A DNA stretch of 64,000 nucleotides, taken from positions 6,262,001 to 6,326,000 of the forward strand of contig JAOVFP010000006.1 in assembly GCA_025738555.1 (NCBI GenBank), written 5' to 3'. A program made the translations under genes and the position numbers. This DNA comes from Cyathus striatus (Eukaryota; Basidiomycota; Agaricomycetes; Agaricales; Nidulariaceae). Under the pieces are notes generated by a model. It was not told the DNA's origin. It saw only the letters and a list, made by a program, of their open reading frames with translations, and made no database searches. This document shows positions 1 through 12,194 of this stretch, piece after piece (positions within the stretch are counted from its first letter, which is position 1; each line of letters opens with the position of its first letter).

Positions 1-480
1 TTTACACTCACCCCCTGTTACACATGGAATACATGTGTATTCCACCTTTACATGTGCACTCCATGTGCAGTTCACGTGTACTTCACATAGCTTTGGATGT
101 ATTCAAATTCGAAAATTTCCATACAATTTTTGAATTTTTTTACACATGAAGTACACATGAACTGCACATGAAGTGCATATATATAGGTGGAATGGTGGAA
201 TTCCACATGGAAACATATAGTGGAATTCACATGCATTTCACATGCAGTGCATATAACTACATGTATTCCACATGTATTACACATTCATAATTGAATTACG
301 GTGCTCGGTGTATTGCACATGGAATACTTGCAATTATTACACTTGTTGCTTACTAAGTATAATAAAAAAGAAATAGAACACGAAAATCTGTCCACAGCGG
401 TAATCAAACCCAAGACCTAGCATATCAGCCATACAACTGTTCAATGCTGACACAACTAACTGTTCGGCCATAGTACCCTT
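1..480 (-). repeat. tRNA-headed SINE-like element, copy 1
   Basis: Read on the minus strand this unit starts with a pol III promoter. The A box TGGCCGAACAG lies at 460-470 and the B-box-like GGTTTGATTACC at about 398-410, roughly 60 nt apart as in a tRNA. An A-rich linker follows, then a body full of ACATG/CATGT words. The body aligns end to end with the copy at 61455-61890, including a shared end motif (caccccctgttacA at 10-24 and 61458-61471). Two copies with the same head, body and end suggest a SINE family. No poly(A) tail or target duplication was identified, and the left end may lie outside the window. Confidence 0.55.
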
Positions 481-554
481 TGAATACAATGGTAAGTCAT
501 GCTATGTATACCACCCACCCGGCTGTCAGTAACCGGTACATACCCGGGCAATGC

Positions 555-690
555 ATCACCAGTGCTCACCACCAGTGCTCACCACCAGTGCTCACCACCA
601 GTGCTCACCACCAGTGCTCACCACCAGTGCTCACCACCAGTGCTCACCACCAGTGCTCACCACCAGTGCTCACCACCAGTGTTCACTACA
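555..690. repeat. 13-bp minisatellite (CAGTGCTCACCAC)n
   Basis: About ten head-to-tail copies of CAGTGCTCACCAC with nearly no variation. As 13 is one more than a multiple of three, all three forward frames spell the same 13-residue cycle (HHQCSPPVLTTSA), so long overlapping ORFs here are artefacts of the repeat. Confidence 0.9.
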
Positions 691-699
691 TCAGCCATC

Positions 700-1690
700 A
701 CCACACCAACACTCACCACACCACTCTCCAGGCACTCACTGCTCAGTGCCTGCTCCCTCCCTCTTCCCCTCCTCATCCATCCCTCCCTCTGGACCCTCTA
801 TGCTCATCCCCTCCCTGCATGTAGAAGGCAACAACGCCGCTGGCAAGAGCAGGTGTCAACGCCATGTCGCCCAGCCCCTTCCCCTCTGTGTTGCAACAAC
901 CACCCACAGCTCCCACCCACTCCCACCCTCTCCCATCGCATCAACAATGCTGACACACCATCGGCAACACCTTGTCACCCACCTCAAGTCACCTCAATGT
1001 TTGTGTCCTGCACCACAACTCCTGTCCCTCAAGATCTGCAGAAATGTGGCATTAACATTGCTGCTCACTAGGTACGCCATCTCTCCTTTCTCCTTACTGT
1101 CTCACTGTCTCGTGTTCCCACACTGTTGTCTATATTTCATAGATGCCCAACCTCACTTGATGATGGTGCCATGTCATTTGGCCATTTCACGAAGGCGGCG
1201 GGGCCACATTACCTGCCCCTCCTCCTCTCCTCACCAGTGCATCACCTCGGCAATGGTGCCAAGGCGTTTGCTATTTCTCGAAGATGGCGGCACCATGTCA
1301 CCCGCCCCTCCTCTTCTCGGCAATAGTGCCACGTCATTAGGCCGCTCCTCCCCTGTTCACGAAGATGGCGACGCCATGTCACCTGCCCCCTCTCTTGTCT
1401 TCCTCTCCCCCTGCTTTGTGTTGGCAATAGTACCATCTAGCCGCCCTCTGCTGTTTTGTGAAGATGGTGACGCAACACCACCCACCCACCCTCTCTTCCT
1501 CCTATGCATCTCCAGCGGTATGGAGGCCATTGCCCTGTCTCCCACAACCACCACACCTCCTTTCTCCCTCTCAACCAAGTGACCACCATCGTTCACATGT
1601 CGCCGAGCCCATGTTCACCACCACCACCCCGTCACCACCCTGTCACCACAACCCCACGATCTCCATTCTACCACCTTACCTTCCACCACC
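700..1690. repeat. Pyrimidine-rich low-complexity segment with ~100-bp imperfect repeats
   Basis: C/T-rich sequence without a believable gene. Between about 1150 and 1480 a unit of about 100 bp containing gaagatggcgacgccatgtc recurs roughly four times. Unlike its surroundings this patch keeps some CpG dinucleotides. Open frames are explained by composition. Confidence 0.5.
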
Positions 1691-2760
1691 ACACTTTGAG
1701 AGGGCAGTGAGGGGAAGAACAGCGAGGGGGGAGAACAGCGAAGGGGAGGAGAGAATGAGGGGGGGAGCAACAAGGGAGGAGAACAGCAAGGGGAGGGGGA
1801 GGAAAGTGAGGAGAGAAGAGAGAGGAGAGTGAGGAGAGGAGAATGAGGAGAGAGGAGAACAAGGAGAGGGGAGAATGAGGAGAGAGGAGGGCAAGGAGAG
1901 AGGAGGGTGAGGAGAGAGGAGGGCAAGGAGAGAGGAGGGCAAGGAGAGAGGAGGGCAAGGAGAGAGGAGGGCAAGGAGAGAGGAGGGTGAGGAGAGAGGA
2001 GGGCGAGGAGAGAGGAAGGCAAGGAGAGAGGAGAGTGAGAGGGGAGAAAAGCAACAGGAGGGGAAAGTGAGGGGGAGGAGAGCGAAGGGGGAGTAGAGTG
2101 AGAGGGGAGGAAAGCGAGGGGAGAGGAAAGCGAGGGGAGAGGAAAGCGAGGGGAGAGGAAAGCGAGGGGGGAGAGGAAAGTGAGGGGAGAGGAAAGCGAG
2201 GGGAGAGGAAAGCGAGGGGAGAGGAAAGCGAGGGGAGAGGAAAGCGAGGGGAGAGGAAAGCGAGGGGAGAGGAAAGCGAGGGGAGAGGAAAGCGAGGGGA
2301 GAGGAAAGCGAGGGGAGAGGAAAGCGAGGGGGAAGAGAGTGTGGGAGGAGGAGAGTGAAGGGGGAGGAGAGCGTAGGGGGAGGAGGGTGGGGCAGAAGGA
2401 GAACAAGGCAGAAGGAGAACAAGGCAGAAGGAGAACAAGGCAGAAGGAGAATGAGGCAGAAGGAGAATGAGGCAGAAGGAGAACAAGGCGAAAGGAGAAT
2501 GAGGCAGAAGGAGAACAAGGTAGAAGGAGAATGAGGTGGAAGGAGAGGAGAGCAAGGGAGGAGGAGAGCAAGGGAGGAGGAGAGCAAGGGAGGAAGAGAG
2601 CAAGGGAGGAGGAGAGTGAGGTGAGAGGAAAGCAGGGGGGGATGAGGCTGGAGGAAAGTGGGAGAGGAAAGTGAGGCTGGAGAACAGTGAGAGAGGAAGA
2701 GAGCAAGGCAGGATAAAAGTGGGGGGGACAACAGCAAGGGGAGAGGAGAGCGAGGGAGTC
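1690..2760 (+). repeat. ~1-kb polypurine (GA/GGA) tract with 16-bp tandem core
   Basis: The plus strand is almost only G and A for about 1,070 nt. Sub-arrays include a block of ggagagaggagggcaa near 1880-2000, about 15 copies of gaggggagaggaaagc (2100-2330) and a gcagaaggagaacaag block (2395-2530). Such homopurine tracts can form triplex (H-DNA). Long minus-strand frames rich in Ser, Pro and Leu are compositional. Confidence 0.9.
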
Positions 2761-2939
2761 CTCTTCCTCTTCCTCTTCCTCCTCTTCTACTGCTGCTACC
2801 ACTGCTGTTGTCTTGTTGGGCATCGAGCAGTGGCTATTTTTTAATAGTAGTTTAGTTACACATGTATATTCGTATGCCAATATAATTTTAGTCTTACAAC
2901 TATGATTTGCAATAACATAAAATGTAGAGACCTTGCTTT

Positions 2940-3988
2940 ATGCACTACATCACTGAAGTGTGATGGGCTGCCAATGAGTTTGAAATGACATGGAGTGCTG
3001 GTGAACATGGTGCATGTCACTCACAAATAGCACACCATATCCAATTGTTGCTCATTGATGATCCCATGGTCTCTGCTCTAATCACAACCACCACCTATCC
3101 ACCGGTTCATCTAAAGTTTCAGGTATATTCTAATTATTTTGGTTGAATAATTTCTTATAAATTAGTAGGAGGTATATTGCATGGAAATGCAATTGGAAAT
3201 GTCGACAACTGAGCAGATATAGCTGATCCTACTACTCCCTCTCACTCACCAGTCGGTGGAACTGTACAACTGTACATGACCCAGGATGAGCCAGACTTCA
3301 ATCCTACTGAGCAATCTGGAATACCTCCAAAAACTATTTCATTCCCATTTTCATATGAAATTGGTAATGTTTTGAAGGCAGTAGCAACACCTATGTCACC
3401 TGTCAAAAGTGAGTGCTCATAAATTTATTGGTTAAAAATATGTTTATTAATGTAAGTTATATACCAAAACCAACAAATGTACATGTATGATACTGCCAGT
3501 AAGGAATGTAATATTTTGGGGCACTATTCAGTAGTCGATAAACAAGGTGAAGTGCACTGGAGTAGCAGGGATAATAAAAATATAGTTTATTTAGCTGCGG
3601 TATTTCTTTTAGTTATTGCATAAAATGTGTACTAACTTTCTTTTAGGCTAATCCAGTTTCCTCTTATCAGGGAAATTCTACCAGTGTTCCAAGTGCTCGA
3701 GCCACAGAGGTTGATAACAAGAGCTCTTCTGAGGAGTTTAATTACTTTACAGAGGACTTCATAACTTTCTGTGAAGTAAACACTGATTTAATTGGTGTTG
3801 AAAAATGGGATATTCGTTTTGCTTGGAGGTTCCATAAGGAGATTGAAAGAGTTCATACTTTCATTCAAAATATGAAAGCTGATGAAAATCCTTGGCCACA
3901 AAGTTTGTTATATTTTATTAATAATTTATGATTTACTAATGAAAATAAAAGGTGTTGGAAAGCCAAATAAGAAGCAAATAGTTGAGTG
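2940..3988 (+). pseudogene. Unidentified coding remnant, 5' part (cut by foldback element)
   Basis: Several short coding-looking blocks are separated by plausible introns. One near 3240-3410 ends in SPVK followed by a GTGAGT donor. A second near 3690-3895 (acidic, containing FAWRFHKEIERVHTFIQNMK) ends before an intron that closes at aaaataaaag. The third starts GVGKPNKKQIVEWCQ at about 3951 and runs straight into the inverted repeat at 3989. Stops interrupt the first block. The family is not recognised. Reading resumes at 8003, right of the 4-kb insertion, and the neighbouring CxC5-like gene hints at a KDZ-transposon context, which is inference. Confidence 0.4.
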
Positions 3989-4639
3989 GTGTCAGCCAAT
4001 TTTTTCATATAAACTCAAGGCTATATGATCATGCGTTCTTATAAGCACTGGGTCCAATGATCACCTCTAAATTATATAGTATTCTATACTATTAGTGGTT
4101 GTAATAGTGATCATAAATGATCATTTAGGGATATAGGTGGCATATTGGGGTACTTACTAGTACTAATAGGTTTCTATGGACTATTACTTGTTCTAATGGA
4201 TTTATAAATGATCATAAGTGATCATTGAGTGATGCAGGTGGTGTAATGGGTTATTAGTGGTACTAATGGATTTGTAAGTGATCATATGTGATCATTGAGT
4301 GATAGAAGTGGTGTATTGGACTAATACTGGTACTAATGGGTTTGTTAGTGATCATAAGTGATCATTAGTTGATATAGATGAGATATTGAGCTAGTACTAG
4401 TACTAATGGATTTGTAAGTGATCATAAGTGATCATTAGGTGATACAAGTGGCATATTGGGGTATTAATGGTACTAATGGATTCGTAAGTGATCATAAGTG
4501 ATCAATTAGTAATATAGGTGGCATACTAGGTTATTATTGGTATTAATGGATCTTAAATGATCATAAGTGCTCATTAAGTGATACAAAGGCATATTGGACC
4601 ACTATATTAGTACTAATGGATTCGTAAATGATCACACGT

Positions 4640-5560
4640 ATCACATATGTGACACATGTGACACATGTCACATTTGTCACAAAATTCATGTTTGTCACAC
4701 ATGTCACATTTCGCATGCATATCACATATTGTCACATTTGTCACATTTGTCACATATTGTCATGTATTTCACACATGTCACATTTCGCATGCATATCACA
4801 TATTGTCACATTTGTCACATTTGTCACATATTGTCATGTATTTCACACATGTCACATTTCGCATGCATATCACATATTGTCACATATTGTCACATATGTC
4901 ACATTCGTCACATATGTCACATTCGTCACACATTGTCACATACTGTCACACACTGTCATGTATGTCACAGTTTGTCGCAGTTGTCGCAGTTGTCACAGTT
5001 GTCGCAGTTGTCACAGTTGTCGCAGTTGTCACACATGTCACACATGTCACACATGTCACAGTCGTCACAGTCGTCGTAGTTGTCACAGTTGTCACATATG
5101 TCGCAGTCGTCACAGCTGTCCCACAGTGTCACACATGTCACAGTCGTCACAGTCGTCACAGTCGTTGCAGTTGTCACACTTGTCAAAGTCATTACAGTCC
5201 ACAGTTGTCATAGCTGTTATGTCACACATGTCACTATTTGTTGTATTTGTCACATATTTTATATTTGTCATATTTGTCACATATTCACATTTGTCATATA
5301 TGTTACATTTTGCATATTTGTCACATTTTGTATATATGTCATACATGTCACACATGTTACCTTTTTCATATTTGATATAGCTATCATATCTGTCACATTT
5401 GTCACATTAGCTTGTGTGACCCTCCTGTTATATATATCACATATATCACATTTCCAAATCTGTCAAATTTTGCTCATATGTAATGCATGTCACACCTTTC
5501 ACATTCCTGCATCAGTTACACTTTATTCATATATCACACATATCACACTTCATTTGCATG
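4640..5560. repeat. GTCACAT/GTCACAG satellite, left arm
   Basis: Array of 6-9-bp variants of tTGTCACAt. A larger sub-unit of about 75 bp containing cacatttcgcatgcatatca recurs three times between 4705 and 4890. It mirrors the array at 6650-7360. Overlapping long frames rich in Cys, His and Ser are repeat artefacts. Confidence 0.85.
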
Positions 5561-6649
5561 TTGCCTTTCTTGTCATGGTACTTTCTAGCTCAAAAAAATA
5601 GATTGCACTTTTGACTTTTATGTGCACACTCCCACAATCACATGAACCCTTCATTTTATCCATCCCCTGATTCTCATTCACTGTCCCACCATTCTTAATA
5701 CCTTGATGTCTCTACTATCATCAAGTTCATGCTCCTGTCTTCACTTCCCACTCCCACTACTGTTCTCATTACACTCAAAGATCACATGAAAAGCACTAAA
5801 CTACTTTAAGAGAATCATATTTTTCATATTTTCACCTCCTGTATACTTGTACTTGGTTGAACTTGACATTCATAACACTAGCCAGAAATTACATTTCATC
5901 AGTACCACTTTCTGACAGTCACAGTGCTGTTTTAATTAGACAGTTATAACTGCACTTAGCTCTTAATTTTGTCTAACCTTCATCAGTCATCATATGTTCT
6001 ATGAGTTTGACTTTTGAAACAGTCTTGACAATTTTATCATCTTGCCACATGTCATATTTCATTCTGTCTATTCATCACATGCTCAGTAATTTAGTCTGAT
6101 ATGTTGTTTTATTTATATCTTCCATTCAATTATTCCTTCTGTTGTCACATCATCTATCTCTTTGTCACACTTTCTATACTCAATCAAATGTCATTATGTT
6201 ACTATGATATTCTTCATTCTGTTTGCATGTCATTATTACTTCTATTATGACTTTTCAACACCTTTATTCCTGTTATTATTCTCAGCTAATACACTTTATA
6301 TACCTACATTGGGATGCTAAATCATGTCACATGTCATGAAAGTGCTATATCATGTCAAATTTTTGACCATCCCAAACTAATTGAAATGGTACAGTATTAC
6401 AAATGAGAGATATGTAACATATGTGATATGTCAGGATATGGAACATGTGTAAAAGTATAACAGATGTGAAGAATTGTCAGAAGTAACAAGAGTGGAAAGA
6501 GGTTGAGAGAATAGAGTGTGATAATGGAGCAAAGACTCAAACATAAACACAGACATACTAAAGGTGTCTACCAAAGTCCAACCAAAGTCCTACCAAGGTC
6601 TGAACCAGAGACTGTGCAACTCACAATATCTAACAAGACTGAAAATATA

Positions 6650-7360
6650 ACAACAGATGTTACATGTGAGTGAAGTGTGACATGTGTGATATATGAAGAA
6701 TGTGATATATGTGATATACATAACAGGAGGGTTATACAAGCAAATGTGAAAAAGTAACATGTGTAACATGTATAACAAACATGCAAAATGTAACATACAT
6801 GACATATGTGACAGTATGTGACATACGTGACAGTGTGTGACAGTGTGTGACGACTGTGACATATGTGACAATATGTGATATGCATGCGAAATGTGACATG
6901 CGTGACATGTGCGAAATACATGACAATATGTGACAATATGCGACAACTGCGACAAACTGTGACATACATGACAGTGTGTGACAGTATGTGACAATGTGTG
7001 ACGAATGTGACATATGTGACAATATGTGACAATATGTGATATGCATGCAAAATATGACATGTGTGACATGTGTGAAATACATGACAAATGTGACAAATGT
7101 GACAACATGTAATATGCATGCGAAATGTGACATGCGTGACATGCGTGACAAATGTGACAAATGTGACAATATGTGACAATATGTAATATGCATGCGAAAT
7201 GTGACATGTGTGACATGCGTGACATATGTGAAATACATGACATGTGTGAAATACATGACAATATGTGATATGCATGCGAAATGTGACATGTGTGACAAAC
7301 ATGAATTTTGTGACAAATGTGACATGTGTCACATGTGTCACATATGTGATACGTGTGATC
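6650..7360. repeat. GTCACAT satellite, right arm (inverted)
   Basis: Reverse-complement counterpart of the left array. It is identical next to the outer arm and diverges inward by gain or loss of units, suggesting the satellite changes length while the outer arm stays constant. Confidence 0.85.
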
Positions 7361-8002
7361 ATTTACGAATCCATTAGTACTAATATAGTGGTCCAATATG
7401 CCTTTGTATCACTTAATGAGCACTTATGATCATTTAAGATCCATTAATACCAATAATAACCTAGTATGCCACCTATATTACTAATTGATCACTTATGATC
7501 ACTTACGAATCCATTAGTACCATTAATACCCCAATATGCCACTTGTATCACCTAATGATCACTTATGATCACTTACAAATCCATTAGTACTAGTACTAGC
7601 TCAATATCTCATCTATATCAACTAATGATCACTTATGATCACTAACAAACCCATTAGTACCAGTATTAGTCCAATACACCACTTCTATCACTCAATGATC
7701 ACATATGATCACTTACAAATCCATTAGTACCACTAATAACCCATTACACCACCTGCATCACTCAATGATCACTTATGATCATTTATAAATCCATTAGAAC
7801 AAGTAATAGTCCATAGAAACCTATTAGTACTAGTAAGTACCCCAATATGCCACCTATATCCCTAAATGATCATTTATGATCACTATTACAACCACTAATA
7901 GTATAGAATACTATATAATTTAGAGGTGATCATTGGACCCAGTGCTTATAAGAACGCATGATCATATAGCCTTGAGTTTATATGAAAAAAATTGGCTGAC
8001 AC

Positions 8003-8347
8003 TTATGAATAGTTTCATTTTTCACAGGTGGAAAGCATGGACACACATCTTACTACAATTGGACACGCATTATGGGGTGTGTATCTGAGTATCCTGAAAT
8101 GACTCGGTGACTTGAAAATCTGGATCTTACTGATGTGGATACAAGAGAGCTTTGGGGACTTCAGAAGACATCTGGTTTTACTCGCACAGATTTGGAACAT
8201 TGGGTTAAGCGCCAGTCTGGAGTTCAGAAAAATAGGAAGAGCAGTAGTAGCAGAGGTGGTAGTAGCAAGAGTGGTAACAGTAAAGGTAGTGGTAGCAGGG
8301 GTGGTAGTGGTAAAGGTGGTAGTAACAAGAGCACCACCAATAAGTAA
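8003..8347 (+). pseudogene. Unidentified coding remnant, 3' part
   Basis: Right of the foldback an acceptor (tttcacag, ending 8027) opens a frame beginning GGKHGHTSYYNWTRIMG that includes one TGA (about 8103) and continues through TDVDTRELWGLQKTSGFTRT to a low-complexity Ser/Gly/Lys tail and a stop at about 8345-8347. The single TGA follows ATGACTCGG and could be a former arginine codon. I read it as the continuation of the remnant ending at 3988. No domain recognised. Confidence 0.4.
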
Positions 8348-8424
8348 GTGATTTAACAATTTTTTGTTTTTTGACTTTGGTCTTTCTATAACTGTACTTT
8401 TAGTTTCTCTTTTTTTTGTCTTCT

Positions 8425-10805
8425 ATGTCTGCTATATGGCCCTTTTCTTCAACAGTCTCCTTTATTTTGGAAAATTCTCTCTATGATTTCTTTGATTTCT
8501 TGGTCTTTTATTCAGAAAAATTGTTTAAGTTTAAAATTTCTCTCTATGCTGCTGTGCTTGACACTGGACTACAAATATATCTATCTGTGGACTTCACTTT
8601 ATAAGTCTGGATTCTCCAATCTGAGAGGTGTTGCTATATTATGTCTGCTATCTTTTCTACCTATGGCAGCTGCAAGTCCAAATGAACAGTCTTTTCCTAA
8701 AATTCATTTCAAAACCTTTTCCAACTTTATAGAATGCAACTTTGGCCCAAATATATCACTTTCAACTGTTCTTATGCTGTTATTCACAATGACAAGCAAT
8801 ACAGAGTTACTGAATTTACACCAAAGACAACAGCATCCTGAAAATGAATTTGAAAGAAAATGTTTAATCTCAGCTTGGATATGATCTTTAAGCTATGTAG
8901 TTATACATGAGCTTGGTGACGAATCAAAGCATCTTTTCAAAGAGAGTGAAATAACACCTGGTTTCTGGAATGTTAATAATAAAAATGCAGTTGCTTTGAA
9001 CCTTGGAAAGAAGCTAAACAAATTTAGTAAAATTCTGAAACTAACATCATATGATGATCATGGAAGACTTGTTAAATATCTTAAACCTGTTTCTCTCAAT
9101 AAAATACAGCCTATAAAAATAATATGTCCAGCTTCTGTCAGTTGTGCTGGAAGTAAATGCAATAACAAAAATATTAAACTTTCATCAAAATATGAAGATA
9201 TACCATGTGTAACATTGATCAGTAGGACTGAGATTAATAGTCATGCCTATATACTTTCTGGAATCTGCTCAAACTGTAAAACAATATATTATGCTGATCA
9301 TGAGAGACACAAAATATCTTCAAATCCTGCTCAGAAAGTCTATCTTAATAATGCAAAGTACATAAAAATTGGTAAAACTCTATGGGTTCATCACATATTC
9401 TCAAGATCTGTATTAAATGCAATCTATAGCTTTCATGCTTCTACATCTGCATTTGCTGAGTTTTGGAGTAATTCTTATGGAGATACAAAAGAAGTTAGTC
9501 GCAGACAGATTTGGTGTGCATTTATAGAGGAGTCTTTGAGAACAGTAGCTGAATCCTCAAAATCAAATTTTGTTATTGATGATGGCCTTGCAGTTAAAGA
9601 CATTACAAGGAGTGCATATGATAAGCTTGGGTCCAATGGTAATATATATCCTGCTACTGAGCATAGTTGCTCAGAATGTACCCACAAATATAAAACAACT
9701 GCAGATGTAATTTCTTCTGGAATTCATTCAGATCCAGCTTCCACTACTCCTGAGCAGTCTTTAGATACAAATGAAGAAAATTTTTCTCCAGTGAAAATGG
9801 TTGTTATTGATGGAGTCATAATGGGAACAACAGTGTGTTAATTTCTTTAATTTATATATTTACACTAACATGTATCTGTAGCATTGTGCTTGGGAAGGCT
9901 GTATTGCTGAGCTACAAAATCATCGAGGTGGAGTATTTTGTGGACTTCATACTATTATGTATGGTGCAAAATGCCATGTCAAAGGGTGCATATCCCAAAA
10001 AATTAAAGGTACACAGGCCTGTGAAACACATCAAAATTTATGGAACAAGCATAAGTCAAACTCAAGTTCTTCAGGATTGGCAGGTCTCCGAAGAGCTTTA
10101 CAAACAAGAGATAGACAGCCATGGCAGCCAAGTACTACAAATAATGTATCTGCCCATGATGAACCTCATGAAGAGCCAACAGAAAGACATAAGACATACT
10201 TTAAACCTTCAAAATCCTACTGTGTTGAAACTCTCTGTGCACCATGTGGAGTAGTAATTGCTTGGTCCAAATTCATGAAATCTGAGTCTCCTACAGAGAT
10301 TTTGGGGTTTATAAATAATGTTTATCCAATACCAGAGTCTTGCCCAGCATATTTTTGTATTGATAAGGCTTGTGTTGTATTGCGCACTGTGGCAAATCGG
10401 GGGGAATATCATGAATTACTGGAAACCAGTCGATTTTGATAGCTATCATTATAATAACCATAAAGCCTCTGATAGGTTGTGTCAAGAATACTGTAACCCA
10501 GCACCAAACTTGGTTGTTATTAACTATGATAATGATGGTACACCATATTACAAACGTGCTTTTAATACACAGGCAAGTAACTTATTTTTTTTGCATAACA
10601 ATCAATATTTAATTAATTTATATAGGCATGTGAGCAGTTAAATGCATGGCTTGCTGGATTTGAGTCTATTCTAAGGAGAATGACTCCATTAAACTTCAAC
10701 TGGTTTTTACATACAGTACTTTTTTATCATACTCAATGTGTTCTTCAGAAGCATAGCAAAAAGTGGGTAAAGATTAGTGATGATATTGTAGAAGATGATG
10801 AGTAA
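8425..10805 (+). pseudogene. CxC5/CxC6-like cysteine-cluster protein associated with KDZ transposons (frameshifted)
   Basis: A multi-exon gene. The open block 8996-9841 has two zinc-type clusters (CPASVSCAGSKC near 9127 and CSNCKTIYY near 9268) followed by a helical stretch typical of CxC5 proteins. The block 9957-10439 has CHVKGC...C...H (CxC6-like), CVETLCAPCGVVIAW and CIDKACVVLRTV. The last exon (10626-10805) reads ACEQLNAWLAGFESILRRMT and ends at TAA 10803-10805. Such clusters ride with Kyakuja-Dileera-Zisupton transposons in basidiomycetes. The frame breaks at about 10435 in a T4 run, where removing one T would join both halves. The last intron (10573-10625) has a GC donor (GCAAGT). The region 8425-8995 is poorly resolved. 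No KDZ transposase is in the window. Confidence 0.55.
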
Positions 10806-11060
10806 ATACTAAATGCCTTTTGTATGCAACCCACTTTCCAAACCAGTCTCTTAATAGCTTCATTTCTACTTGCATGTAAAGTCATTATAAAGCTGTAATT
10901 GATGTATATACTCCAGTCTCAAAACTAGTCAAGACTTCTTTCAGATAAATTTAGCTATATAACATGTATATAGTATGTGATTCAGTTTATAAATAAGATT
11001 GTATTGGTGTATTTAGTTTAGTTTTTAAACCAATCTGTTCATGAATTAATGTTTATATAT
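10806..11060. other. AT-rich spacer, nothing recognised
   Basis: Noncoding AT-rich sequence between the CxC5-like gene and the ACATGT repeat; no repeat, promoter or gene was recognised. Confidence 0.5.
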
Positions 11061-11540
11061 TTTTCAGGGTTAATTTCACATGTAATACATCAGAACTTCA
11101 TGTGAACTTAACCTTGAAGTTATGTGGCAAAATGTATTTAAATACATGTGGAATCCATGTGGATTTCACATGTAATACACCTGAACTTCATGTGAACTTA
11201 ACCTTGAAGTTATGTGGCACAACATATTTAAACACATGTGGATTCCATGTGGATTCCACATGAATCATTACAAATTTTAAGGATTCCATGTGTATTCCAC
11301 ATGGAATTCACATGGAAAAGTACACATGAAGTACACCTTAAGTACACCTTTCAACTGTCATTTTCATCAAGTTATAAGAAAGGTGGAATCCATGTGTACT
11401 CCACATGGTTCCATGTGAATTACACATGGAAAATGTGTACTTTTTCCAGATATGTGGATTCCATGTGGACTTCACATGGAAATGTGTACTACACGTAGAG
11501 TACATGTGTATAGGTGGGTGTGTGGAAAGTACTGCAGTGA
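11060..11540 (-). repeat. SINE-body-like ACATGTGGAATTCC repeat, copy with internal duplication
   Basis: Same word composition as the SINE bodies. It ends gagtacatgtgtataggtg (11500-11518), which matches 62901-62919 just before the head of that copy. A block of about 85 bp is duplicated in tandem (starting near 11075 and 11165). The tRNA-like head is absent: the sequence changes at about 11533 into a GCAATGTCA cluster. Confidence 0.55.
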
Positions 11541-11615
11541 GGCAATGTCAAATCTTGCGCAGCAACATCATGCAATGCCAGGCAACATCACAGGCAATGC
11601 CAGTGCAGTGTAAGG
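11533..11615. repeat. GCAA(T)GTCA word cluster 1
   Basis: Closely spaced variants of gcaatgtca, gcaacatca and gcaatgcca. Related clusters lie at 12595-12710, 18490-18560, 18900-19100, 19620-19727 and 56155-56275. Confidence 0.6.
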
Positions 11616-11627
11616 CTTAAGAATGCA

Positions 11628-12085
11628 TTGATGCCTAAACAAATAAATTTTAAGCAAGTTGGTTGAACATCCATTCAACCTGGTCACCTGGTTCTAAGGT
11701 GTCGAGAAAGGGGGAGAATATTTTCACTGAATTCAGGGAAGTAGATACATGGATTTTAAAGAAAATTTAAATAAAGACAGTACCTAATGAGGAATAGTTG
11801 AATAAAGTGGATATTAATAGTATTGAGGTTGTAGATTATTGAAAGAAAAAGGGAAAGTTTGAAACATAAAGCATACTGATGAATTGAAAGAAGATTTGTA
11901 AGATAAAAACTTCAGGAGAGGGACTTGGGGTGGTAACATGGCCTTTGGTAAAGTAAATTATTGTATTCAATGGGTCTTGGTGGTGTGAAATACCAACGAT
12001 CTTGAGTTACTCTTGAATAATTGCAGCGTTGAGGTGATGTACAAGTGTGTCGATGCACACATCAGCTGGTTACGTAATGGAAATA
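11628..12085 (+). repeat. Dispersed repeat R1, copy 1
   Basis: Begins TTGATGCCTAAACAAA and aligns along its length with 15757-16250, sharing gaggaatagttgaataaag and gattattgaaagaaaaagg. An inverted fragment lies at 56050-56118. It has no coding capacity; it could be a solo LTR or a non-autonomous element, but TG..CA ends and a TSD are not evident. Confidence 0.55.
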
Positions 12086-12194
12086 ATGTTCATGCGCTAT
12101 GATAACAAAATCAGGCCCGCCCCTCACTAATCAGTTCCAGCTGTTAATCATTGTCTCCTGCCCTTCCCTTTGGGTTATCACATGCATATCACCA

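Larger units (their letters stand above)
3989..8002. mobile_element. Giant foldback element with near-identical long inverted arms
   Basis: The left end GTGTCAGCCAATTTTTTC and the right end are inverted copies. I followed the arms inward for about 650 bp and saw a single A-run length difference. They continue through inverted GTCACAT satellites (about 4640-5560 and 6650-7360) that differ in repeat number. The outer arm consists of about nine imperfect units of about 61 bp containing gtgatcataagtgatcatt. The core (5590-6560) has no coding potential, so the element is non-autonomous. It interrupts a coding remnant. I found no clear target duplication. Confidence 0.8.

Noticed and set aside
1615..2880. 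Minus-strand Ser/Pro/Leu frames of 310-420 residues
   Set aside because: Three frames are open together over a polypurine tract; composition artefact.
4594..5601. Long Cys/His/Ser frames (up to 250 residues) over the GTCACAT satellite and mirrored frames at 6568-7396
   Set aside because: All overlapping frames on one strand are open because the satellite lacks stop codons; sequence follows the repeat word and the two arms give the same peptides.
4640..7360. CRISPR-like array from regularly spaced repeats
   Set aside because: Units are contiguous satellite words without unique spacers, and the context is eukaryotic.
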